Shown here one piece after another: positions 38,460-43,043 of a DNA stretch of 43,043 nucleotides (its first letter is position 1; every line of letters starts with the position of its first letter). A program made the translations under genes and the position numbers. Below the pieces are notes generated by a model, which ran no database searches, was not told the DNA's origin, and saw only the letters and a list, made by a program, of their open reading frames with translations. Source of the stretch: Parcubacteria group bacterium Gr01-1014_56 (GTDB lineage Bacteria > Patescibacteriota > Minisyncoccia > Phycocordibacterales > SBAW01); contig VMFK01000001.1 in NCBI GenBank assembly GCA_007375995.1, positions 1 through 43,043 of the forward strand. The letters run 5' to 3'.

Positions 38460-39512
38460 ATGTTTCATTTGCTGCAGTACTACACGACCGAGTCCGTAAC
38501 CGCAGGGCACCCCGACAAAGTGTGTGACCAGATATCAGACGCTATTTTAGACGCGGCACTAGCTGAGGACCCAAAGAGCCGTGTGGCGATCGAAGTTGTA
38601 GGGAGCCACGGCGCAATGCTCATTGCCGGAGAAATTAAAACGAACGCGAATATAGATTTTGAAAAGATTGCAAGAAAGACCTACACCGATATCGGCTACG
38701 AGGACAACTTGGAGATCGCGGTCAGAGTTGCTAAACAATCGAGTGACATAGCGCAAGGTGTCGACCAAGGCGGCGCGGGCGACCAAGGCATCATGTACGG
38801 CTACGCGACCGACGAGACAAAAGCATTTTTACCGCTTGGTGTTGTCTACGCTCATGCGCTCGCAAAAAAACTGGAGGACCTACGCACGAGCGGGACTCTA
38901 AAATGGCTGCGCCCCGACGGTAAAACACAAGTCACTATTAAAAACGGCAAGGTAGTGACCGCGCTGTGCAGTACCCAGCACTCGGAGGAAGTAACGCTCG
39001 AGGAGATCCGCAGAGCACTTACTGAGCACTTGTTTAAAGCAGTGCTCGGCGATATCTCAGGCATTGAGATCCTCGTTAACCCCACTGGCCGCTTTGTGCA
39101 GGGCGGGTTTGAGGCAGACGCAGGGCTCACAGGGCGCAAAATTATGGTCGACACCTACGGCGGGCTACTCCCCCACGGCGGCGGCGCCTTCTCGGGTAAA
39201 GACTCGACCAAGGTCGACCGCTCAGCCGCCTACATGGCACGCTTTGCAGCAAAAAATTTAGTGGCAAACGGCTACGCTAAAAAAGCGCTGGTCTCAGTTG
39301 CCTACGCAATTGGCCGCGTGGAGCCGGTCATGGTTGAGGCCTTCGACGAGAACGGTAAGAACCTCTCGGACATTGTCACCAAGAACTTCGACTTCCGCCC
39401 ACTTGCGATCATCGAGCGCTTGGGGCTCCGCAAACCGATCTTCCAAAAAACTGCTGCCTACGGACACTTTGGCGTCGCCGGAAGGTCGTGGGAGGAGGTA
39501 ATTAAGATCTAG
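38460..39512 (+). CDS. metK: S-adenosylmethionine synthetase
   Basis: Makes SAM from methionine and ATP. 350 aa, shorter than the usual 380-400. 'TESVTAGHPDKVCDQISDAIL' (methionine/ATP site), 'GAGDQGIMYGYATDET', the P-loop-like 'GRFVQGGFEADAGLTGRKIMVDTYGG' and 'GGGAFSGKDSTKVDRSAAYMAR' are all present, as is the terminal 'HFGVAGRSWEE'. No Shine-Dalgarno precedes the ATG. The leader carries a SAM riboswitch. Confidence 0.96.
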   Translation: MFHLLQYYTTESVTAGHPDKVCDQISDAILDAALAEDPKSRVAIEVVGSHGAMLIAGEIKTNANIDFEKIARKTYTDIGYEDNLEIAVRVAKQSSDIAQGVDQGGAGDQGIMYGYATDETKAFLPLGVVYAHALAKKLEDLRTSGTLKWLRPDGKTQVTIKNGKVVTALCSTQHSEEVTLEEIRRALTEHLFKAVLGDISGIEILVNPTGRFVQGGFEADAGLTGRKIMVDTYGGLLPHGGGAFSGKDSTKVDRSAAYMARFAAKNLVANGYAKKALVSVAYAIGRVEPVMVEAFDENGKNLSDIVTKNFDFRPLAIIERLGLRKPIFQKTAAYGHFGVAGRSWEEVIKI

Positions 39513-39520
39513 CTACCGCT

Positions 39521-40171
39521 CTACTTAAACGTGATCGAATTGATCACCATCGCTTCTACTGGGCGGTCATTTGCACCCGTCGGCGTGTTTTCAATTGCCT
39601 CTACAACCTCAAGGCCCTTAATAACTTTGCCGAAGGTAGTGTGTTTGGTGTCGAGGAAGTTGTTGCTCGCAACGTTGATAAAAAACTGCGAGCCATTGGT
39701 ATTAGGCCCAGCGTTAGCCATCGAGATAGTGCCGATGTTGTTGTGGTTGTTTGCGCGGATCTCGTCGGCAAAGTTGTAGCCAGGGCCGCCTGTCCCCCAG
39801 CGCGCGGCCTGGCTGTCGTCACGGCTCAGCGGGTCGCCGCCTTGGATCATGAAGTCTTTGATCACGCGGTGGAACTTGGTGCCGTCGTAGAAGCCTGCTT
39901 GCGCTAGCTTAACAAAATTAGCGACCGTGTTTGGTGCGTCGGCCTCAAAAAGCTCGATCACGATATCGCCCTTGGTTGTGTGGAGTGTCGCCTGCATAAA
40001 TTTGTTATTACTACTAATAGGTTCTGGCGTATTTGGGGCGGAAGTGTTGGTTTGAGCGGTAGTGGTTGCTGTTGGCGAGGTTGCCAGATCGACACTGCTA
40101 GTACCCAAGACCCAGTATGCGCCAAACCCTACGACCAAAAGCCCGACCACGAGCCAAATAATTTTAACCAT
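39521..40171 (-). CDS. Membrane-anchored cyclophilin-type peptidyl-prolyl isomerase
   Basis: 216 aa. An N-terminal transmembrane helix (residues 4-23), a Thr/Ser/Pro linker, then a cyclophilin domain: 'MQATLHTTKGDIVIELFEADAPNTVANFVKLAQAGFYDGTKFHRVIKDFMIQGGDP', 'GYNFADE', 'SMANAGPNTNGSQFFINV', 'TTFGKVIKGLEVVEAI'. The active-site Arg (F-H-R-V-I) and Q-F-F are intact. It probably assists folding outside the cytoplasm. TATAAA lies 5 nt before the ATG. Confidence 0.93.
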   Translation of the reverse strand: MVKIIWLVVGLLVVGFGAYWVLGTSSVDLATSPTATTTAQTNTSAPNTPEPISSNNKFMQATLHTTKGDIVIELFEADAPNTVANFVKLAQAGFYDGTKFHRVIKDFMIQGGDPLSRDDSQAARWGTGGPGYNFADEIRANNHNNIGTISMANAGPNTNGSQFFINVASNNFLDTKHTTFGKVIKGLEVVEAIENTPTGANDRPVEAMVINSITFK

Positions 40172-40177
40172 AGTTAT

Positions 40178-40417
40178 TTATAACACCCCCTTGTTGGCGG
40201 TGAGCCAGTCCATCAGCTTTTTGCGGTGTTTGTCGATAGTCCACTCTTTGCTATCTTTAAAAAGTTCTGCGTGCGCAACTTGAAAGAGTTGGAGCGCTTT
40301 TACCGAGGCGCGAGGAAACGTGTCAGGGATATTCTCGTTGTAATAGTGAACAAAGCCAGAAAGAGTTTTTTCTATCAAATTGAGGTCTGGCCCTAAATCT
40401 TTTTTGGAGTGGTGCAC
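40178..40417 (-). CDS. Small helical protein, unknown function
   Basis: 79 aa from GTG: 'HHSKKDLGPDLNLIEKTLSGF', 'ALQLFQVAHAELFKDSKEWTIDKHRKKLMDWLTANKG'. Soluble, mostly helical, no motif known to me. GTG at 40417 is chosen over GTG at 40423 because TATAGT ends exactly 6 nt upstream, as in nine other genes here. It is 6 nt from the cyclophilin gene and may be co-transcribed with it. Confidence 0.6.
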   Translation of the reverse strand: MHHSKKDLGPDLNLIEKTLSGFVHYYNENIPDTFPRASVKALQLFQVAHAELFKDSKEWTIDKHRKKLMDWLTANKGVL

Positions 40418-40459
40418 GAACACACTATATCACAGATTTTGATTTTATACCAGCTCGTT

Positions 40460-40705
40460 TTATTTGAGCCCGCACATCTCTAACTTTTGCTGGCGCGAGA
40501 GTTGTTTAACCCGATACTCCTCTTTGCTCGCGGCCTCTTGGTCGCCAACCTCTTTGCTAAAGATAAGCTTAACCGGCCTGCGCGACTGCGTATACTTAGC
40601 ACCCAGCCCCGCGCCATTGTGCTCTTTGAGGCGTTTTTCTACGTCAAGGGCTATCCCTGTGTAGAGCGTGTTGTCTGCGCACCGGAGGATATAAAGCGAG
40701 AACAT
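40460..40705 (-). CDS. GIY-YIG domain protein (UPF0213/YhbQ type)
   Basis: 81 aa, a bare GIY-YIG fold: 'FSLYILRCADNTLYTGIALDVEKRLKEHNGAGLGAKYTQSRRPVKLIFSKEVGDQEAASKEEYRVKQLSRQQK'. The Y-I-x-x-C and Y-T-G motifs, R and E catalytic residues are present. Members are putative nucleases, possibly in DNA repair; the substrate is unknown. TACACT ends 6 nt before the ATG, a leaderless start. Confidence 0.92.
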   Translation of the reverse strand: MFSLYILRCADNTLYTGIALDVEKRLKEHNGAGLGAKYTQSRRPVKLIFSKEVGDQEAASKEEYRVKQLSRQQKLEMCGLK

Positions 40706-40709
40706 ACCT

Positions 40710-41042
40710 CTAGTGTACCTCTTTTAGCCGCTTGCGTAGAGCTTTATAACTTGGTGTAGTTTGCTGAACTAAGGCCCAGAACTCGGGCGAGTGATTAAAA
40801 GCTCCTAGATGGCAGAGCTCATGCACCACTAAATAGTCTTGGAGCTCAGGGGGTAACCCCACGATTTTATAATTAAAATTTAGGTTCCCCCGGCTCGAGC
40901 AGCTCCCCCAGCGGCTTTTGTGGTTCTTGATAAAAATCTTCTTGAGTGTGAAGTTATAATGAGCATTAAACTGCGCGAGCTTGGCATGCACCAAAGCTCG
41001 CGCAGCCTCTTTATAGGCTAAATACTTTGCCCTGCCTCGCAT
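40710..41042 (-). CDS. YgjP-like zinc metallopeptidase (DUF45), short form
   Basis: 110 aa. 'KNHKSRWGSCSSRGNLNFNYKIVGLPPELQDYLVVHELCHLGAFNHSPEFWALVQQ' is the M48-related YgjP signature with the zinc motif H-E-L-C-H and the downstream H-S-P-x-F-W. The usual N-terminal extension is missing: full YgjP proteins are about 230 aa. The start overlaps the stop of the VOC gene (ATG/TAA overlap at 41042), so translation is coupled. Confidence 0.88.
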   Translation of the reverse strand: MRGRAKYLAYKEAARALVHAKLAQFNAHYNFTLKKIFIKNHKSRWGSCSSRGNLNFNYKIVGLPPELQDYLVVHELCHLGAFNHSPEFWALVQQTTPSYKALRKRLKEVH

Positions 41043-41458
41043 TACATGACTGGCTCAATGACACCAAAGAGGTTCCCTTCGGTGTCTTTGTAGTAGCGGA
41101 GCTTCCCCACGCCGGGCACATCCATTTTGTCGGTTTGGGGTTTGCCACCAGCTGCGTCTATCTTCTTGATAGTCGCGTCGATGTCCTTAACCCCAACGAT
41201 CGAGGTAAAAGCGTTTGGGGAAAGGCCGTCAGGCGGTAGAGGCGCGTTACGTTTCATCATCCCGCCGTTTATCCCGATGTCCTCCATCTTGATAGAACCT
41301 TTAGCCATCTCGTCGGGCCCGGGGCCTGTCATGATCATACGGTAGTTGCCGTACTCCGGACCCGTAATCTGAAACTCCCACCCAAAACATTGCTCATAAA
41401 ATTTCTGCGCGCGGTCCAGGTCCTCTGCCTGGATCTCGAAGTGTACAACTCTGTTCAT
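41042..41458 (-). CDS. VOC superfamily (glyoxalase/bleomycin resistance-like) protein
   Basis: 138 aa with two beta-alpha-beta-beta-beta modules: 'VVHFEIQAEDLDRAQKFYEQCFGWEF' and 'FTSIVGVKDIDATIKKIDAAGGKPQTDKMDVPGVGKLRYYKDTEGNLFGVIEP'. Metal-binding H6 and E residues fit the fold. The substrate cannot be inferred. TATAAT ends 6 nt before the ATG (leaderless). First gene of a pair with the YgjP-like peptidase. Confidence 0.88.
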   Translation of the reverse strand: MNRVVHFEIQAEDLDRAQKFYEQCFGWEFQITGPEYGNYRMIMTGPGPDEMAKGSIKMEDIGINGGMMKRNAPLPPDGLSPNAFTSIVGVKDIDATIKKIDAAGGKPQTDKMDVPGVGKLRYYKDTEGNLFGVIEPVM

Positions 41459-41495
41459 AGATCAATTATATACTATGTAATATTTCGTGAGTCTC

Positions 41496-41912
41496 CTACT
41501 GCTGTTTGCGGACCGATAAGCCGTTTGCACTACTCCTATAGACATGCTCCTCGCCTCTCACTTGTACCGTGACCTCGTAGCCCGGCACGATAGCTTGGGT
41601 GCAAAACTCCCCTTCGCGCGCAAGCCCCAAGCAGCCGTCTGGCCACTCCTTTTCGTATGCGGTGAGTATGAGTACCTTGTCCTCGCTCACACCCGCCTCT
41701 TTGGCAGCGAGCGTGCGCACTGCGGCAACGCCGGCCGGGACAGGCAAGTTATGGATTGAGCCCGAGGGCGCACCCTCGGCGGAATTCGGCGGGTTGAAGC
41801 CAAGCCCTTCTGTGTCGCTTGCAGAGGGTGCTTTAGCCATCAAGAGCCAAACCGCACCTCCAACAATAATAAAAGCAACCCCGAGCAGTAAAATATTTTT
41901 CATGTTCCCCAT
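41496..41912 (-). CDS. Membrane-anchored extracytoplasmic protein, unknown function
   Basis: 138 aa. A transmembrane helix at residues 6-24, a Gly/Pro/Ser linker and a small domain 'AAVRTLAAKEAGVSEDKVLILTAYEKEWPDGCLGLAREGEFCTQAIVPGYEVTVQVRGEEHVYRSSANG'. The W-P-D-x-x-L-G and Q-A-x-V-P-G-Y motifs recur in small periplasmic domains of many bacteria, with no known function. ATG at 41912 lies 6 nt after TATACT. Confidence 0.75.
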   Translation of the reverse strand: MGNMKNILLLGVAFIIVGGAVWLLMAKAPSASDTEGLGFNPPNSAEGAPSGSIHNLPVPAGVAAVRTLAAKEAGVSEDKVLILTAYEKEWPDGCLGLAREGEFCTQAIVPGYEVTVQVRGEEHVYRSSANGLSVRKQQ

Positions 41913-41956
41913 ACAGACAGTATATCAAATTATTACTATACCTTTTTGATATCAAA

Positions 41957-42238
41957 CTATTCTAGTTTTTTGCAAAATACTAGAATAAGCTCGGCACGCA
42001 CAGTTAGCTTGTGTCGGACACTCGTTCCGTCGCTACGCTTAAGTAAGAGGCCGGTAATGGCCATTTTGCGCAAATGGTCCGAGGTGTTCATATACCCTAT
42101 TTTCAAACGCTCCGAAATCTCTTCGACTGATAGTTCTGGTTCGCGCTTGAGTAGCTCGAGGATTTGCAAGCGACGGTGGTTTGCAAAACCTTTTATGACA
42201 CGCTCAAGTCGTCGATATGCATACGTCTCTTTTGCCAT
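41957..42238 (-). CDS. ArsR-type winged-helix regulator
   Basis: 93 aa: 'RRLERVIKGFANHRRLQILELLKREPELSVEEISERLKIGYMNTSDHLRKMAITGLLLKRSDGTSVRHKLTVRAE' is a standard ArsR winged helix. No metal-binding C-x-C is seen in helix 3. ATG at 42238 lies 6 nt after TATGCT (42250-42245), whose -35 TTGCAA (42273-42268) is inside a perfect palindrome. Three related palindromes (41959, 42261, 42316) bracket the gene, so auto-repression is likely. The last site overlaps the stop codon. Confidence 0.88.
   Translation of the reverse strand: MAKETYAYRRLERVIKGFANHRRLQILELLKREPELSVEEISERLKIGYMNTSDHLRKMAITGLLLKRSDGTSVRHKLTVRAELILVFCKKLE
41959..41986. promoter_or_regulatory. Palindromic operator, site 1
   Basis: Arms ATTCTAGT/ACTAGAAT around TTTTTGCAAAAT; lies at the 3' end of the ArsR-like gene and could also block read-in from the minus-strand side. 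Confidence 0.65.
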
Positions 42239-42260
42239 GGCGGGAGCATACATTGTGTCC

Positions 42261-42280
42261 CGTAATTTTGCAAAATTACG
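42261..42280. promoter_or_regulatory. Palindromic operator, site 2, over the arsR-like -35
   Basis: Perfect 20-bp palindrome CGTAATTTTGCAAAATTACG covering the -35 box of the ArsR-like gene. Confidence 0.8.
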
Positions 42281-42315
42281 TATTAACAAACCGAGGAGTG
42301 CCAGGGACTTTGAGT

Positions 42316-42343
42316 ATTCTAGTATTTTGCAAAATTACGTAAT
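42316..42343. promoter_or_regulatory. Palindromic operator, site 3
   Basis: Core ATTTTGCAAAAT; the left flank (ATTCTAGT) matches site 1 and the right flank (TACGTAAT) resembles site 2, so it is a hybrid of both. Confidence 0.65.
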
Positions 42344-42412
42344 AAGGGTGAGGGTTGGTAAGACGGTGGCTTGGTAAAGATGGCCGGGGGTGGAGATGTG
42401 CCTTAGCCTGAC

Positions 42413-42550
42413 TTATTGCACGGTGTTTACTATCGCTTGGGCGAAGTTGAGGATGAGCTCTAGGATCGCAATAAAAAAGTTAACAATGAGCGTTAAGAGG
42501 GCGAGCAAAAAGCTGAGTATCATCTGCAAAAAATTTTGTATCGGGTTCAT
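42413..42550 (-). CDS. 45-aa amphipathic/hydrophobic small protein
   Basis: 'MNPIQNFLQMILSFLLALLT' then 'LIVNFFIAILELILNFAQAI' and 'VNTVQ': nearly all hydrophobic with regularly spaced N and Q, so a membrane-lying helix hairpin is likely. The start is strongly supported: TG-C-TATAAT ends 6 nt before the ATG. The regular L-x-x-x-N spacing resembles small membrane peptides or toxins, but no antitoxin is seen. Unknown function. Confidence 0.6.
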   Translation of the reverse strand: MNPIQNFLQMILSFLLALLTLIVNFFIAILELILNFAQAIVNTVQ

Positions 42551-42568
42551 AGAGAAATTATAGCATAT

Positions 42569-42700
42569 TCACTTGTGCTTTCTGGATTTTTTTCCAAGAA
42601 AGCGGAGAATCAACTTCCTAGTTTCTATATCTGATCTATCAAGGACTACAGCGAGTAATGCAATAGCTAGAACAAGTGTAGTTAAACTTTCCAATGTCAT
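42569..42700 (-). CDS. 43-aa single-pass membrane protein
   Basis: 'MTLESLTTLVLAIALLAVVL' (one membrane helix) then a basic tail 'DRSDIETRKLILRFLGKKSR' and 'KHK'. TATTCT lies 7 nt before the ATG. It is 18 nt upstream of the next small gene on the same strand. Unknown function; could be a peptide of the type-I-toxin style, without further evidence. Confidence 0.5.
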   Translation of the reverse strand: MTLESLTTLVLAIALLAVVLDRSDIETRKLILRFLGKKSRKHK

Positions 42701-42849
42701 GCCATTAAGAATATGGTGTGTGGGTGGAAGGTCAATAGAAAAATCTTAAAATTTGAATGATGACTTTTTTCTCCTGGGCCGTTTACAAGCCACGACCCCC
42801 CAGTTTTTTCGTCAGTTTCACTTTGAAAAATAAGGACTCAGAATTGTTA

Positions 42850-43043
42850 GAGGGGGATACCAGATATCCCCCTCAATTCGCATTCTTTTTAGAATTGATT
42901 CGAAAACATTCTCACAAAAAGTGAAGCGTCAGGAATGAGATTTTGCTTTCAAAAAAAGGGGATACCGTATCCCCGTCGTTTTTGATTATTTTCGGAAGCG
43001 ATTCAAAAACATATTCATAAGAAGTAAAGACTGTATGTGGCTT
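42850..43043. repeat. Two tandem structured repeats (about 108 bp period) at the window edge
   Basis: Unit 1 begins with hairpin GAGGGGGATA / TATCCCCCTC (42850-42874), unit 2 with GGGGATAC / GTATCCCC (42958-42974). Both are followed 20-30 nt later by GATTC(G/A)AAAACAT and a TCACAAAAAGTGAAG-like stretch. The second unit runs to the window end. 42701-42849 shows no gene. Confidence 0.55.

Overview
The window looks like a chromosomal segment of a Patescibacteria (CPR) bacterium, most likely a Parcubacteria-type lineage. The reasons are compact strand-clustered operons, a GtrA/GT2/GT39 and O-antigen-ligase-plus-TPR envelope set, sortase with an LPNTG protein, RNase J with a long RG-rich tail, single tRNA genes scattered between genes without encoded CCA, and many small membrane proteins. 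Lineage is an inference from gene content. The standard code fits: TGA is used as a stop in several intact genes.

Layout. 1-4238: ftsZ (partial), thioredoxin reductase, NUDIX, sugar nucleotidyltransferase and tsaD, with tRNA-Glu, tRNA-Ser(CGA) and tRNA-Val between them. 4228-6451: the most unusual locus, an IS110-like gene on the minus strand embedded in long structured non-coding RNA. 6504-11927: valS with a histidine-phosphatase domain inserted in it, a PrsW-like protease, Hsp20, tRNA-Phe/Arg/Gly, glutaredoxin and an FtsB/DivIC-like protein. 11932-18396: a minus-strand operon (O-antigen-ligase/TPR protein, murJ, lepA) and rnpB. 18527-23011: glycosyltransferases, one interrupted by an in-frame stop, a surface-protein remnant, DUF192, DUF1761 and an Asp-rich secreted protein. 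23059-29271: tRNA-Ser(GGA), a 69-aa gene, lemA-htpX, groES-groEL, divergent secG and a peptide-binding protein. 29319-33481: RNase J, a cassette with duplicated RNase J tails and a TrpR-like regulator, a MutY-like glycosylase and an RRM protein. 33613-43043: sortase and substrate, ZIP transporter, msrB, lexA, a SAM riboswitch with metK, cyclophilin, several small genes, an ArsR-like regulator with palindromic operators, two tiny membrane ORFs and structured repeats at the window edge.

Main discovery candidate. The IS110-like gene (4740-6050) is flanked by nine RNA stem-loops of one fixed design, all readable from the gene's own strand. Each is a 7-9 bp stem, a 12-nt left segment, a short hairpin, a 12-nt right segment and stem closure. 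All 18 twelve-nt segments end in U and 14 begin with G, so G-U or A-U pairs bound about 10 variable nt on each side. Three loops lie before the gene and six after it, between one upstream promoter and one downstream terminator. The upstream module and the most distal downstream module keep the same two main stems but carry different variable segments. This resembles a multiplied IS110 bridge RNA with many dual-guide loops. The protein appears to lack several expected catalytic residues, so an array-guided and possibly domesticated or non-transposing IS110 relative is a real possibility.

A second general feature is translation start architecture. Ten genes have a -10 box ending exactly 6 nt before the start codon, implying leaderless mRNAs, while small accessory genes and the IS110-like gene carry strong Shine-Dalgarno sequences.
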